A DNA stretch of 33,973 bases from a virus. The translations under genes and the position numbers were made by a program. The DNA lies in IMG/VR virus record IMGVR_UViG_3300045970_000150, positions 1 to 33,973 of that record; one strand, given 5' to 3'. The number at the start of each line of letters is the position of its first letter. The first letter of the stretch is position 1. Positions 6,822-15,427 of the stretch are shown here, piece by piece. Below the pieces are notes generated by a model. That model ran no database searches and was not told the DNA's origin. It was given only the letters and a program-made list of their open reading frames with translations.

Positions 6822-8499
6822 AATTGAACAGACCATCACCGATTACATCAACGGGGTGATTTCCGGGCGCGTGCCGGCGGGGGAACTGATCAAAAAAGCG
6901 GTTCAACGTCACCTGGATGATTTAAAAAGCGCAACGCGCAAAAAAATGACGTTCAACAAATCGGCGGCAAAGCATGCCATTGAATTTTTCGCGTTTCTGA
7001 AACAATCAAAGGATGAATGGGCGGGGGAACCGTTTGTGTTGGAACCATGGCAAATGTTTGTGTTGTGGGTGGTTTTCGGTTGGTACAACAATGACGGCAT
7101 GCGGCGGTTTCATTACATCTATATTGAGGTGGCCAAAAAAAACGGGAAAACCACCTGGATGGCCGGTGTTGGTCTATATTGTTTCATTGCCGATGGCGTT
7201 AACGGCGCGGAAGTTTACACCGCGGCCACATCGCGCAACCAGGCCAAAATATGTTTCCATGAAGCGCAAAACATGGTGCGCCAATCCGATCCGTTGCGCC
7301 GCATCATCACCAATTACACCCACAACATGCACATCGGTGCCACCATGTCCAAATTTCAACCGCTTACGGCGCAATATGAATCCAATGAGGGGATCAACCC
7401 GTCATGCGCCATTGTGGATGAATTCCATGTGCATAAAACCACGGTGGTGTTTGATCTGATTAAATCGGCCATGGGTTCCCGCATGATGCACGGTTCACCG
7501 TCCATGTGGGTCATTACCACCGCCGGGTTTGACAAATCGTTGCCGTGCTATCAATACCGGCATTCATGCATCGAAATATTGAAGGGGATCAAACACCAGG
7601 ACAACACCGCGGTGTTCATTTATGCCATGGACGAGGATGATGATTGGCGCGATCCGGCCAATTGGCCAAAACCCAACCCGAATCTGAACGTTTCGGTGTC
7701 ATTGAAATATTTGCGGGATGAATTCCAAATGGCCATCAACCGCGGCGGTTCCGAGGCGGTGAATTTTAAGACAAAAAATCTGAACATGTGGGTGGATGCA
7801 CAAACCACCTGGATAAAGGATGACCAATGGTTGAAATGCGGCGGCACGATCAACATGGATGAACTGATTGGCCGTCCGTGCTATTTGGGGGTAGATTTAA
7901 CGGAAAAATATGACGTTTCCGCCCTGGCGTTGCTATTTCCGCCGCAAAAACCCGGCGAACGGTTCCTGGTTGTGTGGAAAATGTGGATTCCACAACAAAA
8001 AGTGATTGAAAAACAAGATTTTGTGGATTGGCGCGTGTGGGTTGAGGGCGGCCATGTGACCATGGTGGACGGCAATGTGGTGGATGATGATCTGATGATT
8101 GACGAAATTATGCATTGGGCGGGGTTGGTGGACATCCAAATGTTGGGGTTTGACGAGTGGAACGCCAAGAAATTCATCACCGATCTGATCAAACGGGGGT
8201 TCCCGGAAGAAAAAGTGGACAAAATCCCGCAAGTTTTCAGCCAGTTGAGTGAACCCACAAAATTTTTCTATGGGAAAGTTATTGACGGCCAGTTGTGCCA
8301 TGGGGACAACCCGGTGATCCGGTGGATGGTCAACAACGTGGTCATCAAAACTGACACCAACAACAACGTGCGCATTGACAAGGGCAAATCAAGGGAAAAA
8401 ATTGACGGCGTGTCCGCCGGGATCAATGCCATGGTTGTTTTTCTGAATGAAAACAACGGAAATTCAATAAATGACATCTATTCAGATAATGACCTATGA
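6814..8499 (+). CDS. terL: Terminase large subunit (HK97-like, Terminase_1)
   Basis: This 561-residue packaging motor has an N-terminal ATPase and a C-terminal nuclease. The P-loop is the unusual KKNGKT at residues 108-113. The Walker B strand is CAIVDEFH at 198-205 and the coupling motif VITTAGF lies near 233-239. The nuclease begins with YLGVDLTEKYD at 357-367, where Asp361 is a likely metal ligand, followed by GFDEWN further on. The length is normal for Terminase_1. It cuts concatemeric DNA and pumps it into the prohead through the portal. Its stop overlaps the next small gene by ATGA at 8496-8499. Confidence 0.95.
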   Translation: MDKIEQTITDYINGVISGRVPAGELIKKAVQRHLDDLKSATRKKMTFNKSAAKHAIEFFAFLKQSKDEWAGEPFVLEPWQMFVLWVVFGWYNNDGMRRFHYIYIEVAKKNGKTTWMAGVGLYCFIADGVNGAEVYTAATSRNQAKICFHEAQNMVRQSDPLRRIITNYTHNMHIGATMSKFQPLTAQYESNEGINPSCAIVDEFHVHKTTVVFDLIKSAMGSRMMHGSPSMWVITTAGFDKSLPCYQYRHSCIEILKGIKHQDNTAVFIYAMDEDDDWRDPANWPKPNPNLNVSVSLKYLRDEFQMAINRGGSEAVNFKTKNLNMWVDAQTTWIKDDQWLKCGGTINMDELIGRPCYLGVDLTEKYDVSALALLFPPQKPGERFLVVWKMWIPQQKVIEKQDFVDWRVWVEGGHVTMVDGNVVDDDLMIDEIMHWAGLVDIQMLGFDEWNAKKFITDLIKRGFPEEKVDKIPQVFSQLSEPTKFFYGKVIDGQLCHGDNPVIRWMVNNVVIKTDTNNNVRIDKGKSREKIDGVSAGINAMVVFLNENNGNSINDIYSDNDL

Positions 8500-8696
8500 A
8501 CCATCAAAAAATCAAACGTTTTTCCACCACGTCCGGTTTCATTGCGGAATATTTCGCTAATTTAAAGGTGACCACCACCCAGGTGGATGCCTATGAACGC
8601 ACCGAAAAAGAATTTCTGAAAATATTTGGCCGCCGGAAATACAAAAATTTCGATTCATTCCGCCAAATCAAAAACCGCGGCATCCGCCGGGGTTGA
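8496..8696 (+). CDS. Small basic hypothetical protein
   Basis: This is a 66-residue, Lys/Arg-rich protein between the large terminase and the portal. Coupling to terL by an ATGA overlap and uniform codon use support it as real. I recognise no motif. It may be a small packaging or DNA-binding accessory, but that is position-based guesswork. The gene ends the first long operon; 121 non-coding bases with palindromes follow. Confidence 0.65.
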   Translation: MNHQKIKRFSTTSGFIAEYFANLKVTTTQVDAYERTEKEFLKIFGRRKYKNFDSFRQIKNRGIRRG

Positions 8697-8710
8697 CAAA
8701 CCACCCATTG

Positions 8711-8733
8711 GAACATTGTTACATATAATGTTC
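8711..8733 (+). promoter_or_regulatory. Inverted repeat upstream of the portal gene (operator candidate)
   Basis: GAACATT (8711-8717) and AATGTTC (8727-8733) form a perfect 7-bp inverted repeat with a 9-base centre. Its right half shares the ACAT-ATAATGTT core with the palindrome at 8772-8783. It lies in the only sizeable gap between the packaging and capsid genes. It may be a binding site for a late-gene regulator; this is inferred from symmetry alone. Confidence 0.45.
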
Positions 8734-8761
8734 GCACATTAAGAAAGGGAAAGCGGGTCAA

Positions 8762-8783
8762 TAAATTTGTCACATTATAATGT
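8762..8783 (+). promoter_or_regulatory. Putative late promoter -7 box with overlapping palindrome
   Basis: TAAATTTG (8762-8769) fits the Bacteroidota -7 consensus TAnnTTTG. The perfect 12-bp palindrome ACATTATAATGT (8772-8783) begins three bases later, over the expected transcription start. No convincing -33 TTG/TTTG is seen at the right distance, so an activator binding at 8711-8733 might substitute. The portal start lies 34 bases downstream. Confidence 0.5.
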
Positions 8784-8817
8784 TGGATCATTTCCATAAC
8801 ACGAAAACACCAACAAT

Positions 8818-10110
8818 GTGGCATCAACAGAATTCAAATTTTTAGGCAAAACGATTTTTTCAGTTGAACGGCGCGATGCGTCCGGGTTTTCCACATTGCA
8901 AAACCCAACGGATTGGTTGATCAACGCATTGGGCGGTGCCATGGCGGCCACGGGTGAAAATGTCACACCGGAAATGGCCATGACCGTTCCCGCATTTATC
9001 GGGTGCGTGAAAGTAATTGCCGAAACCCTGGCCATGCAACCGGTCAACATCATCCAGGCCAATGAGGACGGAACCAAGGTGTTTGCCTTTGATGATCCGG
9101 CGCACCAATTGATCCATTTCCGCCCGAATGCCAACATGAACACCTATGTGTGGCGCGAGGCCATGCAATCCAACGCATGCGTCCACGGCAATGCCTATTC
9201 ATTAATACGGCGTGACGCCATGGCGCGGCCGGTTGAACTGGAATTCATCCAAAATCCGCGGACGGTCACGCCGTTCATGTTCCAAAATAAGTTGTTCTAT
9301 AAGGTCAACGGCATGGCCGATGTGGTGGCGTGTGATGACATGTTCCACATTCCCGGTTTGGTGATGGCCGATGAAAACCAGTATATGAACGGGGTGACAG
9401 GCCGGTCACCGGTTTACATACTCAAAAATGTGTTGGGATTGGCGTTGGCCGTGGAAAAATACGGCGGTTTGGTGTTCAACAACGGCGGATCACAACGCAC
9501 CGCGTTTAAATCACCCGGAAAGGTGGACGAGGTCATCCAATCAAAAATCAAAAAACAATGGGCGGAAAAATACGGCACCGCCGCACGTTCCCATGAACCG
9601 GCATTTTTGCAAGGCGGTTTGGATGTGGTCACCATCGGCATCAACCCGGTGGATGCCCAAATGGTGGAACTGAAAAAATATCTGAATGAGGAAATTGCCC
9701 GCGTCATGCGCGTGCAATTGCATCTGATCCAATCCCTGGACAAAGCAACCAACAACAACATTGAAAAGCAATCCCGTGAATTCGTGGATTTCACGATGAT
9801 GCCATGGTTGGTGAAATGGGAAATGGAAATCAACAACAAACTGATTTCATACAAGGATCGCGGACGCAAATATGCCAAATTCAATATGAATTCCCTATTG
9901 CGCGGGGACATCAAAACCCGCGGGGATTGGTACTGGCGGATGATCCAGGGCGGTGTCTATTCACCCAACGATGTGTTGGCAAAGGAAGACGAAAACGCAC
10001 GGCCGGGTGGTGACATCTATCTGACGCCGCAAAACATGATCACCAATCAAGAATTGGAAGAAAAAATAAACGATCTGAAAAACAATGACGCAAATGACCA
10101 AAATGATTAA
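8818..10110 (+). CDS. Portal protein (HK97 family)
   Basis: This 430-residue protein matches HK97-type portals. After a short N-terminus comes VPAFIGCVKVIAETLAMQPVNI, the conserved helix of the family, then WREAMQSNACVHGNAYSLIRR and the clip/stem region with DDMFHIPGL and GRSPVYILKNVLGLA. A C-terminal EIARVMRVQLHLI helix and an acidic tail follow. Twelve copies should form the DNA entry ring of the capsid. The frame starts with GTG at 8818. An ATG two bases earlier is out of frame, and no in-frame ATG precedes the conserved region more plausibly. It overlaps the protease gene by 26 bases. Confidence 0.93.
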   Translation: MASTEFKFLGKTIFSVERRDASGFSTLQNPTDWLINALGGAMAATGENVTPEMAMTVPAFIGCVKVIAETLAMQPVNIIQANEDGTKVFAFDDPAHQLIHFRPNANMNTYVWREAMQSNACVHGNAYSLIRRDAMARPVELEFIQNPRTVTPFMFQNKLFYKVNGMADVVACDDMFHIPGLVMADENQYMNGVTGRSPVYILKNVLGLALAVEKYGGLVFNNGGSQRTAFKSPGKVDEVIQSKIKKQWAEKYGTAARSHEPAFLQGGLDVVTIGINPVDAQMVELKKYLNEEIARVMRVQLHLIQSLDKATNNNIEKQSREFVDFTMMPWLVKWEMEINNKLISYKDRGRKYAKFNMNSLLRGDIKTRGDWYWRMIQGGVYSPNDVLAKEDENARPGGDIYLTPQNMITNQELEEKINDLKNNDANDQND

Positions 10111-10771
10111 AAAAATCGGTGTGATCTGCATGCCCGTCATCACGGGCAAACCGTTTGAATTCCAACCGGAACGCCGCATCATTGAAATGCCGGTTGAAAT
10201 GCGCGCCGCCGGTGATAATTCCCGCATGATCCGTGGCACGGCCGCGGTGATCGGCGCGGAATCCCGCATGTTGGGCGGATGGTTTAAGGAAATTGTTGAA
10301 CCGGGTGCATTTGAGGGGTGCGATTTTTCGGACGTGGCGGCGGTCAAAAACCATGACCGCAATCTGATCCTGGCACGCGTGATCAACGGTTCCGGCACAT
10401 TGAAACTGGTTGTCAATGAAAACGGGTTACATTATGAATTTGAGGCACCCGACACCACCACGGGCAACGATCTGTTGGTGGAAGTGCGCCGGGGTGACAT
10501 TCAACATTCATCCTATATGTTCATTGTCGGCCGGGATTTTTGGACGGTTGATCCCGATGGCATTGAAACCCGCCATATTGAAAAACTTGCACGCGTCATG
10601 GATGTTTCGCCCGTGGTTGATCCGGGATATTACCAAACCAACGTGGATGCACGCATGTTTGAAGTGGCCAAACGGTCGTTTGAAACCAAAAGGAATGAAA
10701 CCGTGACCAACGTGATCCGGCGCAACATTGCCCGGTTGAATGTGACGATACTAAAACATAAATATCAGTAA
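10085..10771 (+). CDS. HK97-family prohead protease
   Basis: This 228-residue protein fits the HK97 prohead serine protease. A conserved GTAAVIG and FKEIVEPGAFE lead into VAAVKNHDRNLILAR, which bears the catalytic His. GDIQHSSYMF follows with the nucleophilic Ser, and the RHIEKLARVMDVSPVVDPGYYQT segment closes the fold. It cleaves the capsid protein's N-terminal domain and itself during maturation. I report the ATG at 10085; internal ATGs at 10094 and 10103 would shorten the overlap with the portal gene to about 8 bases. The C-terminal ~30 basic residues are variable in this family. Confidence 0.92.
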   Translation: MTQMTKMIKKIGVICMPVITGKPFEFQPERRIIEMPVEMRAAGDNSRMIRGTAAVIGAESRMLGGWFKEIVEPGAFEGCDFSDVAAVKNHDRNLILARVINGSGTLKLVVNENGLHYEFEAPDTTTGNDLLVEVRRGDIQHSSYMFIVGRDFWTVDPDGIETRHIEKLARVMDVSPVVDPGYYQTNVDARMFEVAKRSFETKRNETVTNVIRRNIARLNVTILKHKYQ

Positions 10772-10807
10772 TCAAATTAATTATCAAATTCTAAAAAATC
10801 AATCAAA

Positions 10808-12262
10808 ATGAAAAAAATCAATTTAACAAAATTTGTTGCCGCCGCCATCTTTGCGGTGATTGCAACCATGGCGTTTTGCGTCAACCCGGTGTTGGGTGCG
10901 GCCATTTTGGCCATACCGGGTGCCGGGGTGATGTCGGTCAAAACCGTCAATGTGCTGACCGAGCAACGCGGCGGTCTGATCACCCAATTGGATGAATTAG
11001 TCAAAAAGGCGGAAGGGGAAAAACGCGACATCAACGATGATGAAAATGTGATCATTGACCGCATCAACGGGGAAATCCAGGCGTTGAACACCGAAATTGA
11101 ACGCCGGACAAAACTGGAAGCGAACCTGGCCATTGCCGCCGGGGATTATATCAACAAGCGCAACCAGGAAATAGAAGACAAGGAACTGAAACAATTTTCC
11201 TGGTCAAAGTTTTTGCAGGGTGCCATGCGCAATGAATTAAGCGGATTTGAAAAGGAAATGCACATTGAGGCCGAACGCGAAGCAAGGGAAAGCGGTGTCA
11301 TTTTATCGGGTTTCGGCATACCGTCCAAGGTATTGGGAACGGGTGCCAATGCGGTGCGCCGCATGATGGAACGCCGTGATTTAACGGCCGGATCGGCCAC
11401 CAACATGGGTGATCTGATCAATCCCTATCCGATGACGTTCATTGATTCCCTGGTGGCCAAACTGGTCATGGTTGATCTGGGTGCCATCTTTATGAATGGC
11501 CTGGTGGGTGACGTTCCCATGAACAGACTGACCACCGGATCATCGGCCGCATGGGAAGGTGAAGTGGATGCGGGTGCCGAACAGAATCCCGGCATTGTCA
11601 ACACCAAAATGACGCCGCACCGTTTGGGTGCCTATGCACAATTGTCCAAGCAGTTGATTTTCCAAACATCGGGCGTGGCACAAACCATCGTTCAAAATGA
11701 CATTCAGCGCGCCATCCGCGTGGCATTGGAAGCGGCCGCCATCAATGGCGGATCGGGTAGTGAACCCGATGGCATATTGTCCACCACGGGCATCGGATCA
11801 ATCGTTGGCGGCCAAAACGGATTGGCACCCACATGGGCGCACATCACCGGATTGGAAACCGAGGTCGCAATAGACAACGCGGATGTTGGCACATTGGCCT
11901 ATCTGACCAACCCGAAAGCAAAAGGCAAATTGAAAAACACATTGGTGTCATCCACCACGGGCGTGTCATCCACCATGATATGGGGAACCAACGACAACAC
12001 GGTTAATGGATACCGTGCCGCCGTCACCACCAACGTGCCGTCCAACCTGGACAAAGGCACATCAACCGGGGTGTGTTCCGCCATCATATTCGGCAATTTC
12101 AATGACCTGGTCATTGGCAATTGGGCGGGATTGGACATCACCGTTGATCCTTACACCGATGCCAAAAACGCATTGGTGAATGTGATCGTGAATTCCTGGT
12201 GGGATGTGTTTTTGCGCAACCCGGCATCATTTTCCGCCATGAAAGATGCGCTGACCACCTAA
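10808..12262 (+). CDS. Major capsid protein (HK97 fold)
   Basis: This 484-residue capsid protein is preceded by an AT-rich leader without a Shine-Dalgarno. Residues ~60-120 are a charged coiled coil (delta/scaffold domain: LITQLDELVKKAE, DRINGEIQALNTEIERR) of the type removed by the adjacent protease. From about residue 200 it has the HK97 core, with NMGDLINPYPMTFIDSL, SSAAWEGEVDAGAEQ and LGAYAQLSKQLI. Unusually, residues ~9-43 form a long hydrophobic stretch (FVAAAIFAVIATMAF onward) that looks like a signal peptide or membrane anchor placed before the scaffold domain. A strong terminator follows the gene. Confidence 0.94.
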   Translation: MKKINLTKFVAAAIFAVIATMAFCVNPVLGAAILAIPGAGVMSVKTVNVLTEQRGGLITQLDELVKKAEGEKRDINDDENVIIDRINGEIQALNTEIERRTKLEANLAIAAGDYINKRNQEIEDKELKQFSWSKFLQGAMRNELSGFEKEMHIEAEREARESGVILSGFGIPSKVLGTGANAVRRMMERRDLTAGSATNMGDLINPYPMTFIDSLVAKLVMVDLGAIFMNGLVGDVPMNRLTTGSSAAWEGEVDAGAEQNPGIVNTKMTPHRLGAYAQLSKQLIFQTSGVAQTIVQNDIQRAIRVALEAAAINGGSGSEPDGILSTTGIGSIVGGQNGLAPTWAHITGLETEVAIDNADVGTLAYLTNPKAKGKLKNTLVSSTTGVSSTMIWGTNDNTVNGYRAAVTTNVPSNLDKGTSTGVCSAIIFGNFNDLVIGNWAGLDITVDPYTDAKNALVNVIVNSWWDVFLRNPASFSAMKDALTT

Positions 12263-12300
12263 TGCGAAATTTCATTTTTGGTTCATTGATTTAAAGTTTT

Positions 12301-12348
12301 CCACCCGTGCGGCCGGCACGTCCGGCCGCACATCCGGGTGGGATTTTC
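12301..12348 (+). terminator. Strong hairpin terminator after the capsid gene
   Basis: The outer arms CCACCCG (12301-12307) and CGGGTGG (12335-12341) enclose the inner stem TGCGGCCGG (12308-12316) and CCGGCCGCA (12322-12330) around a CACGT loop. A short T run (ATTTT) follows. The stem is very GC-rich compared with its surroundings. It should terminate, or partially terminate, transcription after the capsid gene, a common way to keep capsid mRNA in excess of downstream head-tail genes. Confidence 0.8.
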
Positions 12349-12367
12349 AAACAAAATTTTCAGCACC

Positions 12368-12679
12368 ATGTCAAACGTCACGATAAAATTCATTAAATCA
12401 CCAACCGGCCGGTTTAACCTGGCATATAACGCCGAAGATGTGGTGGATTTCCCGCAAAACCAGGCCGTGGAACTGATTGAAAGCGGATATGCGGTGGCAC
12501 ACACGCCCAACCAACCCGGTCATGATCCGGTGGATTTGCCCGGTGACATCCCAGGACGCGCCAAACTGATTTCCGCCGGAATTTTAACCATGGCGGAACT
12601 AAAAAAATACACCCAATTCAGCGACATCAACGGCATCGGGAAATCATTGGCCGCACAATTGGCCGCATACATGTCATAA
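12368..12679 (+). CDS. Small head protein with helix-hairpin-helix-like C-terminus
   Basis: This is a 103-residue protein between the capsid and connector genes. The ATG at 12368 is preferred because an upstream in-frame start at 12338 would lie inside the terminator stem. The N-terminal half is strand-rich (VTIKFIKSPTGRFNLAY, then a hydrophilic linker). The end (MAELKKYTQFSDINGIGKSLAAQLAAYM) resembles a helix-hairpin-helix with an NGIGKSLA turn, a motif that can bind DNA. The position suggests a head decoration or connector accessory; I cannot name a family. Confidence 0.7.
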   Translation: MSNVTIKFIKSPTGRFNLAYNAEDVVDFPQNQAVELIESGYAVAHTPNQPGHDPVDLPGDIPGRAKLISAGILTMAELKKYTQFSDINGIGKSLAAQLAAYMS

Positions 12680-13243
12680 ATGAAAATCAACGAAAAGACA
12701 CCGGCAACCCTATTGGCCATCACCCTGGACGAGGCAAAAAACCAATGCCGCGTGGTGGGGTCAACCCATGATGCGGTCATCACGTCCATCATCCTGGCGG
12801 CGCAACGGTATGTCCAACGCCGGATGAATTGCACCATCATGACCACCACATGGGAACTGTATTTAGATGCATTCCCGGTGGAAATCGCATTGCCCTATCC
12901 GCCGGTGAAATCGGTTAAAATATACTATATGCCACACGGTTCCACATCCTATGCGGAACTGTCCACCGGAACCTATTATGTGGACAACGTGGCCGCCCTG
13001 GACAATGCGGTGTTGGCCGTCAATGACGGCCAATCCTGGCCGGCGGTGGAAAACCACCGCAATGCCGTTAAGGTGGAATATGTGGCCGGTCAAACCACCG
13101 GTGTGTCCGTGGTGGAAAACGTGCGCCACGCCATCAACATGGTCACCGCGTGGATGTTTGAACACCGCGGTGACGAGGGAATGACCGAAATACCGGCGGC
13201 GGTGGATGACATTATTTTCCCGGAATCCAACATTTGCGTGTGA
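12680..13243 (+). CDS. Head-tail connector (gp6-like adaptor)
   Basis: This 187-residue protein is typical of the gp6-like connector family. It starts with LDEAKNQCRV, then a helical AVITSIILAAQRYVQRRMNC segment, followed by PYPPVKSVKIYY and the strand-rich C-terminal half. Twelve copies usually bind beneath the portal ring and seal the head after packaging. It starts immediately after the previous stop. Its own TGA shares a base with the next ATG (TGATG at 13241-13245). Confidence 0.88.
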   Translation: MKINEKTPATLLAITLDEAKNQCRVVGSTHDAVITSIILAAQRYVQRRMNCTIMTTTWELYLDAFPVEIALPYPPVKSVKIYYMPHGSTSYAELSTGTYYVDNVAALDNAVLAVNDGQSWPAVENHRNAVKVEYVAGQTTGVSVVENVRHAINMVTAWMFEHRGDEGMTEIPAAVDDIIFPESNICV

Positions 13244-13584
13244 TGGCAACCGGCACATTCATATCAATCGGAATGATGGACACGGTGGCGGTGTTGCAGC
13301 AACCCACCGTACAACAAAATATCGACACCGGTCAAAACGTCCGGACGTTCACCACCTATTCCACCGTATATGTGAAACGCGAGGGCGTCAACGCGGTGGA
13401 ATCCGCGGTGGCGGGAAAGAAAACACCCGTCAACCAGGTGGATTTCATCGGCCGGTTTGACGCCAATGTGAATCCAACGTGGCGTTGCGTGGTGGACGGG
13501 ATCACCTTTGAAATCACCGGGGTTGAACCCATTGACGGCCGCCGGCGGTTCATGCGCATTTCATGCAAAACCATGACGGTCTGA
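13243..13584 (+). CDS. Head closure / head-tail joining protein
   Basis: This 113-residue protein is of the SPP1 gp16-like head-tail joining family. It is short, strand-rich and carries a VDFIGRFDANVNPTWRCVVDGITFEITGVEPIDGRRR-type C-terminus, the family's I-R-x...I-x-w-r-i...y-x-I-x-x-v layout. It follows the adaptor as expected. I set the start at 13243, where TGATG couples it to the adaptor; an upstream ATG at 13234 would add only three residues. It is thought to plug the portal channel before tail attachment. Confidence 0.85.
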   Translation: MATGTFISIGMMDTVAVLQQPTVQQNIDTGQNVRTFTTYSTVYVKREGVNAVESAVAGKKTPVNQVDFIGRFDANVNPTWRCVVDGITFEITGVEPIDGRRRFMRISCKTMTV

Positions 13585-14147
13585 TGAAAATATCCACCAA
13601 CATACAGGGATTTGACGAGGCCGTGAAAATACTGGATGCGGTAAATTCCAAACTGCAAAAGCGGGTCATTGAACGCATTTTCAAAAAATCGGTTTTGCCG
13701 TTGCAACAACGCATGAAATCAAATTTGATTTCCCAGGGTGCCAATTTTACCGCCCTGGCCGATGCCATCGGGTTCATCACGGCCAGATCGGAAAAAAACC
13801 ACCCGTTGGTCATTACCGGCATCCGGGTGAAAGGGAAATATAAATACACCGGGTATTATGGTGCCTGGATTGAATATGGCGTCAAAGGTGTGAAAACCAA
13901 AAAATCCGCATCCATCCACAAAGTTGGAAGCGGGGATGACACGTTCCGCATGTGGGTGGCATCCGTTCCCATGGGCGGTGCATACCGTCACGACATCCCG
14001 GAACAACCGTTCATGCGGCCGGCCATTGATGCCATGCATCCAACCGTGCGCATGTCGGCGGAAAACGGGATGCAGACATTTGTTCATTCCGAGGTGCAAA
14101 AGGCGGTGGCGCAAAACAACAAACGGATCATAAAATCAAAGGCGTGA
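13584..14147 (+). CDS. HK97 gp10-like minor head-tail protein
   Basis: This 187-residue protein has the HK97 gp10/tail-completion pattern: an N-terminal FDEAVKILDAVNSKLQKRVIERIFKKS helix, a central GYYGAWIEYGVKGVK strand pair and a C-terminal PFMRPAIDAM motif, which is highly characteristic (R-P-x-x-P-x-x-x-P/A). I set the start at 13584, coupled to the previous stop by TGATG. It should act at the head-tail interface or tail terminator region. Its stop is likewise coupled to the next gene. Confidence 0.85.
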   Translation: MKISTNIQGFDEAVKILDAVNSKLQKRVIERIFKKSVLPLQQRMKSNLISQGANFTALADAIGFITARSEKNHPLVITGIRVKGKYKYTGYYGAWIEYGVKGVKTKKSASIHKVGSGDDTFRMWVASVPMGGAYRHDIPEQPFMRPAIDAMHPTVRMSAENGMQTFVHSEVQKAVAQNNKRIIKSKA

Positions 14148-14560
14148 TGATTGATGACGTGATTTTCATATTGCTCAAAGGGGATGCAACCGTGACCGGA
14201 ATGGTGGGTGCCAATATTTTCCCGGTGATGGCCGATGAAAACAACGCGGAAAAATACATCACCTATAAAACCATTTCCACCACGCCGGAAAACACAAAAG
14301 ATGGTGTTTCAAAACTGGACACCACCCGTGTTCAGCTGAACCTGTACGCGCCCGACAAATGGGATGCGGACGCCATTGCCGCGGCCGTGCGCAACGTGTT
14401 GGATCATTACCACGGCACATTGCGCGGCACATTGAACACCTATGTGGTGGATAGTATTTGGTTTGATGGCCATGACAACGAATTTGATTTGGAATCCAAC
14501 CGGTATGTGGTAGTCAATGACTATTTCATCCGGGAAAAACGTGGAATCATTACAAAATGA
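14147..14560 (+). CDS. Tail completion protein (DUF3168, gp17-like)
   Basis: This protein of about 137 residues matches the DUF3168 layout. It has an N-terminal VIFILLKGDATVTGMVGANIFP, in which the short loop between helix and I-x-P strand is typical. YITYKTISTTPENTKDGVSKLDTTRVQLNLYA holds the paired central strands, and a C-terminal region resembles the family's terminal sheet. The ATG at 14147 overlaps the previous TGA; a GTG at 14144 is the alternative. Members form the tail terminator ring that joins the tail tube to the head. Confidence 0.85.
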   Translation: MIDDVIFILLKGDATVTGMVGANIFPVMADENNAEKYITYKTISTTPENTKDGVSKLDTTRVQLNLYAPDKWDADAIAAAVRNVLDHYHGTLRGTLNTYVVDSIWFDGHDNEFDLESNRYVVVNDYFIREKRGIITK

Positions 14561-14602
14561 ATGAATTGATTTTTTATTGTTAAACAACTAATATTTAATA
14601 AG

Positions 14603-15016
14603 ATGGCGGGAACAGTAGGAATTTTAAACGCAACGGACATCAACATTTACATTGGTGGTGTCAAAATTGCTAATTGCGAAAACGGCACGGTGAAAATTTC
14701 GCGTGAAATGCGGGATTGTTTCACCAAGGATTCCGGCGGATGGGAAGACGCCAAACCCGGAAAAGGAAAATGGGAAATGTCGGGAACGTCAAAGTTTGCC
14801 TTTGATGCCACATTTGGTGCAAGCGATCTGTTGACGGCACAAATCAGCGGAACCGCGTTGGCCATTGCATTCAAAACCGGCGTGACCGGGGATTGGGGAT
14901 TAAGCGGAACCGCTTATGTGGATGATTTTGACATGGCCGGCGGTGCCGAAGAATCCATGGTCTATAATTTCCATTTTTACGGCGTTCAGCAAATCCGCAA
15001 ATACACCCTGGCATAA
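14603..15016 (+). CDS. Major tail tube protein
   Basis: This 137-residue protein fits the siphovirus tail tube fold (TP901-1 type). It begins MAGTVGILNATDINIYIGG, continues with a strand-rich centre (WEMSGTSKFAFDATFGASDLL) and ends with WGLSGTAYVDDFDMAGGAEESMVYNFHFYG. This is the common V-x-D-F/Y...E-x-x-x-Y-x-F-x-x-x-G ending. It polymerises into the tail tube and should be one of the most abundant proteins of the virion. About 42 AT-rich bases precede it and may hold a separate promoter, but no convincing TAnnTTTG box is present. Confidence 0.88.
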   Translation: MAGTVGILNATDINIYIGGVKIANCENGTVKISREMRDCFTKDSGGWEDAKPGKGKWEMSGTSKFAFDATFGASDLLTAQISGTALAIAFKTGVTGDWGLSGTAYVDDFDMAGGAEESMVYNFHFYGVQQIRKYTLA

Positions 15017-15037
15017 ATCACCAAAAACAACGACACC

Positions 15038-15427
15038 ATGATTTTTTTAAGGGAAATAAGTATTGGCGGAAAAATGCGCCCGATAAAAATGGGGTTCAAT
15101 ACCATTGCGCGGTTTGGTGATCTGACCGGCCGCACGTTGGCGCAGATCGACACCATGAATGAAACAACCATGACCGTTTCCGACACGATCCGTTTGTGTT
15201 GGTGTGCCTTGCATGAGGGTGCCAGGTATGCCAAAACCGATTTCATCACCGATGCCGGCGAACCGGTCACCGTGGATGATGTCGGGGATTGGATTGATGA
15301 CAACGAAATGGCATTGGTTGAAATCATGATGGAATTTTCACGGGCGCGCATGGGTGCCGATCCGGCACCCGGCGCAATGACCGGTCAAAAAAAAAGCAAA
15401 CCACCGAATCCAAAAACCCGCCATTGA
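15038..15427 (+). CDS. Tail assembly chaperone, short form (gpG-like)
   Basis: This 129-residue protein lies between the tail tube and tape measure genes, where the tail assembly chaperone belongs. It starts with a strand segment (IFLREISIGGKMRPIKMGF), followed by a mostly helical domain (ARFGDLTGRTLAQID, SDTIRLCWCALHEGARY, DDVGDWIDDNEMALVEIM) typical of these chaperones. The reading frame ends soon after a run of nine A. It would coat the tape measure protein during tail assembly, along with the longer frameshifted form. Confidence 0.85.
   Translation: MIFLREISIGGKMRPIKMGFNTIARFGDLTGRTLAQIDTMNETTMTVSDTIRLCWCALHEGARYAKTDFITDAGEPVTVDDVGDWIDDNEMALVEIMMEFSRARMGADPAPGAMTGQKKSKPPNPKTRH

Noticed and set aside
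12338-12367. Earlier start for the small head protein
   Set aside because: The ATG-like start at 12338 falls inside the terminator stem; the ATG at 12368 after an AT-rich leader is better.
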